Shown in pieces: positions 24,453 through 31,275 of a stretch of 32,797 nucleotides of DNA; positions within the stretch are counted from its first letter, which is position 1; each line of letters begins with the position of its first letter. The position numbers and the translations under genes were made by a program. Source of the stretch: Microvirga makkahensis (GTDB lineage Bacteria; Pseudomonadota; Alphaproteobacteria; Rhizobiales; Beijerinckiaceae). A model generated the notes under the pieces. The model did no database searches. It saw only the letters and a program-made list of their open reading frames with translations, and was not told the origin of the DNA. The stretch lies in assembly GCF_009830105.1 (NCBI RefSeq), contig NZ_WURB01000039.1, forward strand, positions 1-32,797. Direction: 5' to 3'.

Positions 24453-26425
24453 CCACGCGCCGCACGTTTCTCGGCGCCGCAGCGGGCTTTGTCCTTCACG
24501 GATCACACGCGTCCGCCGGCGCTTCAGACCCAACCCAGTCCCTGATGGGAGCCACGTCCATGCAAGCCGACCTGATCCTGTTCAACGGGAGGATCACGAC
24601 CCTCGACCGCCAGCAGCCGGAAGCATCGGCGCTGCTCATCCGGGACGGACGCTTCGCGGCCGTCGGCGACGAGCAGGAGGTGATGCCTCTCGCCGGACCG
24701 ACAACGCAGCGGATCGACCTCAAGGGCCGGCGCGTCATTCCCGGGCTGATCGACAGCCACATGCACATCATCCGCGGCGGGCTGAACTACAACATGGAGC
24801 TGCGCTGGGACGGCGTGCGGTCCCTGGCCGACGCCATGCGGATGCTCAAGGAACAGGTCGACCGCACGCCGGCCCCGCAATGGGTGCGCGTCGTCGGCGG
24901 CTTCACGGAGCATCAGTTCGCCGAGAAGCGCCTGCCGACGCTCGACGAGATCAATGCAATCTCCCCTGACACGCCCGTCTTCATCCTCCACCTGTATGAC
25001 CGCGCCCTGCTCAACGGCGCGGCCTTGCGGGCCGTGGGCTACACGAAGGACACGCCCAATCCTCCCGGTGGCGAGATCCAACGCGATGCGAACGGCAACC
25101 CCACGGGCCTGCTGATCGCCAGGCCCAACGCCACGATCCTGTATGCGACCCTTGCCAAAGGCCCGAAGCTCCCGCCCGAATACCAGAAGAACTCCTCGCG
25201 CCACTTCATGCGCGAGGTGAACCGCCTTGGAGTGACCGGTGTGATCGATGCCGGTGGCGGCTTCCAGAACTATCCGGACGACTACCAGATCATCGAAGAG
25301 TTGCACCGGGAAGGCCAGCTCACGGTGCGCCTGGCCTACAACCTGTTCACGCAGAAGCCGAAGGAAGAGCTCAAGGACTTCGACAGCTGGTCGAAGCAGG
25401 TCAGGCCCGGTCAGGGCGACGATCTCTACCGCCACAACGGCGCGGGCGAGATGCTGGTGTACTCCGCCGCCGACTTCGAGGACTTCAAGGTCGAGCGGCC
25501 CGAGATGCCGCCCAACATGGAAGGCGACTTGGAGCCGGTCGTCCGTCTGCTGGTCGAGAACCGCTGGCCGTGGCGGCTGCACGCCACCTACAACGAGACC
25601 ATCACACGGGCGCTCGACGTGTTCGAGAAGGTGAACCGCGACATTCCCTTTGACGGCCTGCACTGGTTCTTCGACCATGCCGAGACCATCGACGACCGCA
25701 ACATCGACCGCATCGCGGCCCTTGGCGGCGGCATCGCCGTCCAGCACCGGATGGCCTTCCAGGGCGAGGATTTCGTCGAGCGGTATGGCAACAAGGCGGC
25801 CGAGCGCACACCGCCCATCAAACGCATGCTGGAGGCCGGCGTACCGGTCGGCGCCGGCACAGACGCCACCCGCGTCGCCTCCTACAATCCCTGGATCTCC
25901 CTGTCCTGGCTCGTGACCGGAAAGACGCTGGGCGGCCTGACGCTCTATCCAAGTGCCAATCGCCTGGATCGCAAAAGCGCCCTGCGGCTGTGGACCGAAG
26001 CCAACACCTGGTTCTCCAATGAGCCGGGCAAGAAGGGTCAGATCGTGGAAGGGCAACTGGCCGACCTGGCGGTGCTGTCCGACGACTACTTCGCCGTGCC
26101 GGAAGATGCGATCCAGGACATCACGTCGGTTCTGACGTTGCTCGGCGGCAAGCCCGTGCATGGCGACGCCGAGTTCAAGGATCTCGCGCCTTCGCTGCCC
26201 CCACCGATGCCGGATTGGTCCCCTGTCCGGAGCTATGGCGGCTACCAGCAGCGCGCCGGCAATGATGAGGCCCGCAAGTACGCCTTCGCGGCGGCAGCCT
26301 GCGCCTGCGCCAGTTCCTGCGGCGTGCATGGCCACGCGCATGCCAGCGCCTGGGGCGCCAACACGCCCACCTCCGACGCGCGCTCGTTCTGGGGCGTGCT
26401 CGGCTGCTCCTGCTGGGCCTTCTGA
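24449..26425 (+). CDS. Tat-exported amidohydrolase (YtcJ/amidohydrolase-3 type) with Cys/His-rich tail
   Basis: Metal-dependent hydrolase of 658 aa. A Tat signal is clear (TTRRTFLGAAAGFVLHG), so it should act in the periplasm. The amidohydrolase core includes IPGLIDSHMHI with the metal pair H104/H106, a later HWFFDHAET, and GTDATRVASYNPW near the C-terminal part. The last 50 residues are unusual: they contain CACASSCGVHGHAHASAW and end GCSCWAF, with six cysteines and three histidines. ATGA overlap with the XapX gene indicates coupling. The substrate is unknown; the fold attacks C-N bonds of amides, ureas or cyclic imides. A much longer open frame upstream of 24449 overlaps the XapX gene and is rejected. 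Confidence 0.87.
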   Translation: MTTRRTFLGAAAGFVLHGSHASAGASDPTQSLMGATSMQADLILFNGRITTLDRQQPEASALLIRDGRFAAVGDEQEVMPLAGPTTQRIDLKGRRVIPGLIDSHMHIIRGGLNYNMELRWDGVRSLADAMRMLKEQVDRTPAPQWVRVVGGFTEHQFAEKRLPTLDEINAISPDTPVFILHLYDRALLNGAALRAVGYTKDTPNPPGGEIQRDANGNPTGLLIARPNATILYATLAKGPKLPPEYQKNSSRHFMREVNRLGVTGVIDAGGGFQNYPDDYQIIEELHREGQLTVRLAYNLFTQKPKEELKDFDSWSKQVRPGQGDDLYRHNGAGEMLVYSAADFEDFKVERPEMPPNMEGDLEPVVRLLVENRWPWRLHATYNETITRALDVFEKVNRDIPFDGLHWFFDHAETIDDRNIDRIAALGGGIAVQHRMAFQGEDFVERYGNKAAERTPPIKRMLEAGVPVGAGTDATRVASYNPWISLSWLVTGKTLGGLTLYPSANRLDRKSALRLWTEANTWFSNEPGKKGQIVEGQLADLAVLSDDYFAVPEDAIQDITSVLTLLGGKPVHGDAEFKDLAPSLPPPMPDWSPVRSYGGYQQRAGNDEARKYAFAAAACACASSCGVHGHAHASAWGANTPTSDARSFWGVLGCSCWAF

Positions 26426-26436
26426 GGGAGTCCATC

Positions 26437-26862
26437 ATGACTGATATCACCGCTCCCCGCCCCATTGCACAGGTGCTTGCTCTGCCCGGGCTCGACGTTC
26501 TGGCACGTCTTGCGCTCGCAGCGCCCTTCCTGATCAGCGGCGTCGTGAAGCTCGTCGATTTCGGCGGAGCCACCGCCGAGGTCACAGGCCTGGGCCTCCA
26601 GCCCGCGGGGCTGATCGCCGCCGCTGTCATCCTGGCGCAGCTCGGTGGCTCCGCTCTCTTCCTGACCCGCCGCTATTGCTGGCTGGGCGCCGGCATCCTG
26701 GCCGTGTTCACCGTCATAGCCACCTTGCTCGCGCATCCGTTCTGGATGTTCGAGGGTCCGGATCGGGGCCGCCAGACCGCAACCTTCTTCGAGCATACCG
26801 CCATCGTGGGCGGGCTCGCCGTTGCGGCCCTGTTCGTCGATTCCCGGAGAGGACAGTCATGA
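26437..26862 (+). CDS. DoxX-family membrane protein
   Basis: Membrane protein of 141 aa, the second DoxX relative in the window. Segments include LDVLARLALAAPFLISGVVK, a middle pair LIAAAVILAQLGGSALFLT and CWLGAGILAVFTVIATLLAH, and a C-terminal IVGGLAVAALFVD. The motif RLALAAPFLISGVVKLVDF is typical of the family. The start at 26437 has a GAGGGAG site and follows the amidohydrolase stop by 11 bases. Its stop overlaps the start of the MFS gene (ATGA). Presence in a hydrolase operon suggests a redox or quinone-linked membrane role. Confidence 0.85.
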   Translation: MTDITAPRPIAQVLALPGLDVLARLALAAPFLISGVVKLVDFGGATAEVTGLGLQPAGLIAAAVILAQLGGSALFLTRRYCWLGAGILAVFTVIATLLAHPFWMFEGPDRGRQTATFFEHTAIVGGLAVAALFVDSRRGQS

Positions 26863-28493
26863 CCGGAGCTCAAGGAACGGTCACCGAAGGGGCAGCGCCT
26901 CCCCCTCCACCGGGCACCTTCGCGCCCCTGCGCCACCCTCTCTTCGCGGTGATCTGGACCGCGACGGTGCTCGGCAACGTCGGCACCTTCATGCGCGACG
27001 TGTCCTCCTCCTGGCTGGTGACTGAGATCTCCGCCTCGCCGGCCGCGGTCGCCATGATCCAGGCGGCGGGCACCCTCCCGGTCTTCCTCCTCGCCATTCC
27101 GGCCGGCGTGCTGTCCGACATCCTCGACCGGCGCCGCTTCCTGATCGCCATTCAGATCATGCTCGGCATCGTGAGCTCAACGCTCGCGTTCCTGTCCTGG
27201 ACGGGATCGGTCACGGTCGAGAGCCTTGTCATCCTCACCTTCCTCGGCGGAGTCGGTGCGGCGCTCGCAACCCCGGCCTGGCAGGCGATCACGCCTGAAC
27301 TCGTCCCCCGATCCGACCTCAAGGGCGCCGTGGCGCTGAACTCCCTGGGCATTAACATCGCACGCTCCATTGGCCCGGCCCTGGGAGGCTTCCTGCTGGC
27401 AGGCCTCGGAGCCGCGGCGGTCTATGGCCTCGACGTGCTGACCTACATCCTCGTCGGCGGGGCCTTGCTCTGGTGGCGGCGTGAGGCTGATGCGGACGAT
27501 GGCCTGCGGGAGCACTTTGGCGGGGCGCTGCGAGCGGGCCTGCGTTATGCCCGCGCCAGTCATGACCTGCACCGCATCTTGTGGCGCGCGGTGCTGTTCT
27601 TCGCCTTCGCCAGCGCCGTCTGGGCGCTTCTCCCCATCGTGGCCCGCCAGGAGATCGGTGGCGGCCCGAGCTTCTATGGCCTGATGCTCGGCAGCGTCGG
27701 GGCTGGCGCCATCTTGGGAGCGATCCTGCTGCCGCGGGTTCGCGCCCGGCTGGGGCAGGACCGGCTCGTGCTCGCCATGTCGCTCGTGACGGCCGGCGCG
27801 ACCGCCCTGCTCGCCCTGACGAACTCCGAGATCGTGGCGATCATAGCGACCTTCGTGCTCGGCATCGCCTGGATCGCCATGCTGACCACGCTCAACAGCA
27901 CCATGCAGGCCATCCTGCCGAACTGGATCCGGGGCCGTGGCCTGGCGATCTATCTCACGGCGTTCAATGGTGCCATGGCGGCGGGCTCCCTGGGCTGGGG
28001 CTTCCTCGCCCAGGAGATCACGACCGACACCTCCCTGATCGTGGCGGGCATCGGCCTCGCCGTCGCGGCGCTGCTGGCGCACAGGGCTCCCCTGCCGAGC
28101 GCGGAAGGCGATCTCACGCCCTCGCTGCATTGGCCCGAGCCCGCGATGGCCGAACCCGTCGCGCATGACCGGGGACCGGTGATGATCATGGTCACCTACC
28201 GCATCCGGCAGGCGGATCGCTCCGCCTTCCTGACGGCGCTTGAGCGTCTCTCCGAAGGGCGCCGCCGCGACGGCGCCTACGCCTGGGGTGTGTCCGAGGA
28301 TGCGGCGGATCCCGAGCACATCGTCGAGTGGTTCTTCGTCGAGTCCTGGGCCGAGCACCTGCGCCAGCACAAGCGGGTCTCGAAGGCCGACGCCGATGTC
28401 CAGGCCGAGGCACGCCGCTTCCATCAAGGAGCCGAGCCGCCTCTCGTGCAACACTTCCTGGCGGTCGGCAGATCCGGCCGGGACCCGCATTGA
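26859..28493 (+). CDS. MFS exporter fused to a monooxygenase-like domain (MFS_3 type)
   Basis: Protein of 544 aa. Residues about 20-420 form a 12-helix major facilitator: it has the ATVLGNVGTFMRDVSSSWLV opening and the loop GVLSDILDRRRFLIA, and it is closest in pattern to the EntS/MFS_3 exporters. Residues about 440-535 form a ferredoxin-like alpha/beta domain resembling antibiotic-biosynthesis monooxygenases (VMIMVTYRIRQADRSAFL, then HIVEWFFVESWAEHLRQH). This C-terminal extension occurs in the MFS_3 family. It would export a product or toxic substrate of the operon. The start overlaps the DoxX stop and the stop overlaps the TTG start of the last hydrolase gene. Confidence 0.87.
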   Translation: MTGAQGTVTEGAAPPPPPGTFAPLRHPLFAVIWTATVLGNVGTFMRDVSSSWLVTEISASPAAVAMIQAAGTLPVFLLAIPAGVLSDILDRRRFLIAIQIMLGIVSSTLAFLSWTGSVTVESLVILTFLGGVGAALATPAWQAITPELVPRSDLKGAVALNSLGINIARSIGPALGGFLLAGLGAAAVYGLDVLTYILVGGALLWWRREADADDGLREHFGGALRAGLRYARASHDLHRILWRAVLFFAFASAVWALLPIVARQEIGGGPSFYGLMLGSVGAGAILGAILLPRVRARLGQDRLVLAMSLVTAGATALLALTNSEIVAIIATFVLGIAWIAMLTTLNSTMQAILPNWIRGRGLAIYLTAFNGAMAAGSLGWGFLAQEITTDTSLIVAGIGLAVAALLAHRAPLPSAEGDLTPSLHWPEPAMAEPVAHDRGPVMIMVTYRIRQADRSAFLTALERLSEGRRRDGAYAWGVSEDAADPEHIVEWFFVESWAEHLRQHKRVSKADADVQAEARRFHQGAEPPLVQHFLAVGRSGRDPH

Positions 28494-29479
28494 GATTGCG
28501 GCGCGGAGCGATTGCGCTGCGCGATCAGCCGCACATCGCCCGTCCCGTCACCCGCCGCGACGCCTGTCTGGGCGCCGCGGCACTCCTAGCCCTCCTCGCC
28601 CTGCCGACGGCATCGGGCGCGGCGGAAACAATCACCCAAGCGCAAGAAAGACTACCAATGGGCACGATCACGACGAAGGACGGAACCAAGATTTTCTACA
28701 AGGACTGGGGCACGGGACAGCCGATCCTGTTCTCGCACGGATGGCCGCTGTCCGCGGATGCCTGGGACGGCCAGATGCTGTTCTTCTGCCAGCAGGGCTA
28801 TCGCGTCGTTGCGCATGACCGCCGCAGCCACGGCCGCTCAGACCAGACCTGGAACGGCAACCACATGGATCAGTACGCCGACGACTTGGCTGAACTGATC
28901 GAGACGCTCGATCTGCGCGACATCGTGATGATCGGCCATTCGACCGGCGGTGGCGAGGTGGCGCACTACATCGGCCGCCACGGCTCCGCGCGTGTCGCGA
29001 AGGTGGTGCTCGTCGGAGCCGTGCCGCCGCTGATGCTGAAGACCGAGACCAATCCGGAGGGCACGCCCATGGAGGTCTTCGACGGTATCCGCCAGAACAC
29101 GGCGGGAGACCGCTCACAGTTCTTCAAGGATCTCACGATCCCGTTCTACGGCTTCAACCGCGACGGCGCGAAGGTCAACGAAGGCTTGCGTGAGTCCTTC
29201 TGGCTGCAGGGCATGATGGGCGGCATCAAGGGCGAGTACGATTGCGTCCGGGAGTTCTCGGAGGTCGACTACACCGAGGACCTGAAGAAGATCGACCGGC
29301 CGACACTCATCATCCACGGTGACGACGATCAGATCGTGCCGATCAAGGCCTCGGCCGAAAAGGCCGCGAAGATTGTCAAGGGCGCCCAGCTCAAGGTCTA
29401 TCCAGGCGGATCGCATGGCTTGGCGCAGATCGAGGCGGACAAGTTCAACGCCGACGCCCTTGCCTTCATCAAGGCTTAA
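28490..29479 (+). CDS. Alpha/beta hydrolase with probable Tat signal (second paralogue)
   Basis: Hydrolase of 329 aa from a TTG at 28490, which overlaps the MFS stop (TTGA). The core begins GTITTKDGTKIFYKDWG and carries the nucleophile in IGHSTGGGEVAHY, the acid in HGDDDQIVP and the base in GGSHG. It aligns without visible gaps to the product of 22487-23311 over nearly all its length. The N-terminal 50 residues contain TRRDACLGAAALLALLALPT then ASGA, a convincing Tat-type signal, so this copy should be periplasmic. The alternative is an ATG at 28658 that gives a 273-aa cytoplasmic protein; neither start has a strong ribosome binding site. Confidence 0.82.
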   Translation: MRLRRGAIALRDQPHIARPVTRRDACLGAAALLALLALPTASGAAETITQAQERLPMGTITTKDGTKIFYKDWGTGQPILFSHGWPLSADAWDGQMLFFCQQGYRVVAHDRRSHGRSDQTWNGNHMDQYADDLAELIETLDLRDIVMIGHSTGGGEVAHYIGRHGSARVAKVVLVGAVPPLMLKTETNPEGTPMEVFDGIRQNTAGDRSQFFKDLTIPFYGFNRDGAKVNEGLRESFWLQGMMGGIKGEYDCVREFSEVDYTEDLKKIDRPTLIIHGDDDQIVPIKASAEKAAKIVKGAQLKVYPGGSHGLAQIEADKFNADALAFIKA

Positions 29480-29604
29480 GGACAGGGCTGACCCACCTCG
29501 GGGAACATCCCGCCATCACGCGGAATAGGCCGGAAGTGCAGTGGCTGAGAGGCCTACCACGCCTATCGTACAGTCGACCGACAGCAAGCTAGGGAGCACA
29601 AAGG

Positions 29605-30060
29605 ATGAGTGATAGCAAGACTACGGCATTGGTTCAGGCGGCAAATCACGGCGTCGCCTGGGAGAAAGCCTTCGGATATGCGCAGGCGATCAAGGTCAAG
29701 GATACGATTTACGTCTCTGGGCAATTGAGCCACGACTCTGCGGGCAACCTTGTGGCTCCGGCCGATCTCGATGAAGCCGGAAAGCCGCAATCATTCGACA
29801 ACATGGAAGCGCAGATCCGCCAGACTTATGAGAATGCGCGGATCCTGCTGGCGCAGTTCGGAGCCTCATTCGATGACGTCGTCGAGGAGACACTGTACGT
29901 GCTGGACGTCGACGCCGCATTCAGTGCGGCTTCCAAGGTTCGCAAGCAGGTTTATGGTGCAGAGATACCCCAGCTCGCGAGCAACCTTATTGGCGTGTCA
30001 CGGCTCGCCTTCCCGCAACAGCTCGTTGAGATCACGTTCCGCGCTGTCGTGGATCGATAA
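29605..30060 (+). CDS. RidA/YjgF-family protein
   Basis: Protein of 151 aa of the RidA (YER057c/YjgF) superfamily, with YVSGQLSHD, the FDNMEAQIRQTYENARILL helix and SRLAFPQQLVEI at the end. In canonical imine deaminases an arginine stands where this protein has serine (ASNLIGVSRL against ARSCVEVARL), so enamine/imine deaminase activity of the RidA type is doubtful and a divergent subgroup is likely. The start at 29605 is preceded by AAAGG. It is 125 bases after the hydrolase operon and is followed by a strong terminator. Confidence 0.85.
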   Translation: MSDSKTTALVQAANHGVAWEKAFGYAQAIKVKDTIYVSGQLSHDSAGNLVAPADLDEAGKPQSFDNMEAQIRQTYENARILLAQFGASFDDVVEETLYVLDVDAAFSAASKVRKQVYGAEIPQLASNLIGVSRLAFPQQLVEITFRAVVDR

Positions 30061-30082
30061 AGCGCTTTGGCGGAAACGTTGG

Positions 30083-30122
30083 GAAGGCCGCTCGGCCCAC
30101 GCCGGGCGGCCTTCTCTATGGC
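30083..30122 (+). terminator. Rho-independent terminator after the RidA-like gene
   Basis: GAAGGCCGC and GCGGCCTTC pair over 9 bases, and the enclosed CGGC/GCCG extend the stem to about 14 pairs with a CCAC loop. It starts 22 bases after the stop. The following TTCTCTAT is only moderately T-rich. It probably ends the transcripts coming from the left. Confidence 0.75.
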
Positions 30123-30139
30123 GATGGTCCGTTGCGCCT

Positions 30140-30298
30140 TTAGTGCCCGTTTTAGAAATGTTCTAAGATGACTGCCCGGGTCCGAAACGGCAACCATTAA
30201 GCCCTTCGGAAGCCCTCCAAGGTAGCGATTTCAGCCTCTCCCGTCCTCGAAAAGCCGGTCCGAATAGCTCAAGATCCGAATTTTCAAACGGGCACTTA
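30140..30298. mobile_element. MITE-like element with inverted ends and a TTA duplication
   Basis: GTGCCCGTTT at 30143-30152 and AAACGGGCAC at 30286-30295 are perfect terminal inverted repeats of a 153-bp non-coding unit. Both ends are flanked by TTA (30140-30142 and 30296-30298), as expected from a 3-bp target duplication of the TNA type known for some IS5-family elements. A few further bases inside the ends also match (AGAAAT against GAAAAT). There is no transposase inside, so if real it is a non-autonomous derivative. Confidence 0.45.
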
Positions 30299-30314
30299 GA
30301 CCTCTGGACTCTTC

Positions 30315-30328
30315 GGCCGCTTTGGGTC
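30315..30328 (+). repeat. Fragment of the dispersed element (14-mer)
   Basis: GGCCGCTTTGGGTC is identical to 13407-13420 in copy C. The downstream part is diverged: ACTTA and AGTGCC occur nearby (30363 onward) but with different spacing. It is probably a decayed copy. Confidence 0.35.
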
Positions 30329-30461
30329 AAAAAGCGACCAAGATTAAGCGAAACGAACGTCCACTTACCCCGGCAGTGCCGACCCTCGGCCAGTGTGCAG
30401 GACGTAGATCTCGGCAGTCACTGTGTTCGCTCAGCGAAGCCGGGTGAGTAGCTGCACTAGC

Positions 30462-30491
30462 TTGACAGTGAAGCTTCATACAGGGGATAAG
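30462..30491 (+). promoter_or_regulatory. Probable promoter of tRNA-Trp
   Basis: A perfect TTGACA at 30462-30467 is followed 18 bases later by GATAAG (30486-30491), 33 bases before the mature tRNA 5' end. The -10 element is only a fair match (4 of 6 to TATAAT). Confidence 0.45.
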
Positions 30492-30524
30492 GCCCGCCCC
30501 TGCTAGCCTCCGAGGGGGACCTGA

Positions 30525-30601
30525 AGGAGTGTAGCTCAATCGGCTAGAGCACCGGTCTCCAAAACCGGGGGCTGGGGGTTCGAGTCCCTCCACTCCTGCC
30601 A
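30525..30601 (+). tRNA. tRNA-Trp (anticodon CCA)
   Basis: A complete cloverleaf with encoded CCA end. The acceptor stem is AGGAGTG with CACTCCT, the D-arm has GCTC/GAGC, and the anticodon stem CCGGT/ACCGG encloses the loop CTCCAAA with anticodon CCA. The T-arm contains TTCGAGT. It decodes UGG. A broken copy of its first 57 bases lies 18.3 kb upstream at 12198. No secE or nusG follows, although these are common neighbours of tRNA-Trp in bacteria. Confidence 0.97.
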
Positions 30602-30709
30602 CCAATGAGCAATCTTACCTTTCCCGAGCCGCTGCCATTGCAGTACCCATGGTAGTCGAGCCCTGATCCAAGCAAACACTGAGTCATACAAGGCTCGCAG
30701 TTGAGGTGA

Positions 30710-30928
30710 ATGTCCTCGCCTGAACGCCTGAAGATTGATAAAGCGTCGCCGGAACAGGCGGAAGCGATCAGATCGATGCTGACGCGGCAGAGGGCTGAAA
30801 AACTCGCGGCGGAATGCTTGGACCTGACCGACGATGCCGCCGTGATCCGCATCCTTACCGACGCCTTCGAATCTGCAGCGGCGGCCGAACTATTCAAGGC
30901 CGCGTGGGAATTGGCGAAAACGCAATAG
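30710..30928 (+). CDS. Small hypothetical protein
   Basis: A 72-aa protein, acidic and alanine-rich, probably all helical: it contains ASPEQAEAIRSMLTRQRAEK and ends AAELFKAAWELAKTQ. No family is recognised. Support comes from GAGGTGA directly before the ATG at 30710 and from a textbook terminator 35 bases after the stop. It lies 108 bases downstream of tRNA-Trp and could be transcribed with it. Confidence 0.6.
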   Translation: MSSPERLKIDKASPEQAEAIRSMLTRQRAEKLAAECLDLTDDAAVIRILTDAFESAAAAELFKAAWELAKTQ

Positions 30929-30962
30929 CAGCCGTCTGTTTCCAACTGATGGACAACAGAAA

Positions 30963-30986
30963 CCCTGGAACATGCCAGGGCTTTTT
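30963..30986 (+). terminator. Rho-independent terminator after the small ORF
   Basis: CCCTGG, AACATG, CCAGGG followed by CTTTTT: a 6-bp GC-rich stem with a 6-nt loop and a T-tract. It ends the transcript of the 30710-30928 gene. On the minus strand the stem is followed by GTTTC, which is weak, so it is mainly plus-strand. Confidence 0.85.
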
Positions 30987-31080
30987 GCCAGAGGAGCTTG
31001 AAAACGCGAGAGAGAATGTTGCAACAGCAAGCGGCCTATCGTCCACTGCCGCCCTATGCACGGGCAGGATGCGCAGAGGG

Positions 31081-31275
31081 TCAAATGAACTGATCGAAAA
31101 AGCTGCGATGTCGCTTTTTGAGTTCGGAAAGGCGCTTGCTCGCCTCAAGAGTTGATATTTCGCCCCGCTCATGCATCTGGCGAACCTTGGCAGCCTCGTC
31201 CTTCAGCTCTTCTAGTTGATGCGAATGGTTCGAACTGCGCTCACTACCTAGATGTTCTTTGACGGCTGCGCCCAT
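31081..31275 (-). CDS. Small SHOCT-like protein
   Basis: A 64-aa protein. The C-terminal half is helical and contains HERGEISTLEASKRLSELKK, which resembles the short SHOCT motif (a helix, then G-E-I-S/T, then a second helix) found at the end of oligomerising or membrane-linked proteins. The match is by eye only. The ATG at 31275 lies inside the 3' end of the upstream 289-aa gene, with a 32-base overlap in another frame, so the two are probably translationally coupled. Confidence 0.55.
   Translation of the reverse strand: MGAAVKEHLGSERSSNHSHQLEELKDEAAKVRQMHERGEISTLEASKRLSELKKRHRSFFDQFI

Noticed and set aside
24524..26341. A 605-codon minus-strand frame opposite the amidohydrolase
   Set aside because: Antisense shadow of a well-supported gene; no domain and no ribosome binding site.
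27177..28490. A 437-codon minus-strand frame opposite the MFS gene
   Set aside because: Antisense shadow; the composition is Arg/Gly/His-rich as expected from reverse-complemented GC-rich coding sequence.
12198..30601. The whole interval as a single integrated genomic island
   Set aside because: Only the partial tRNA repeat suggests it. There is no integrase or phage gene, the duplicated part is the 5' end rather than the 3' end, and the GC of most of the interval looks native.
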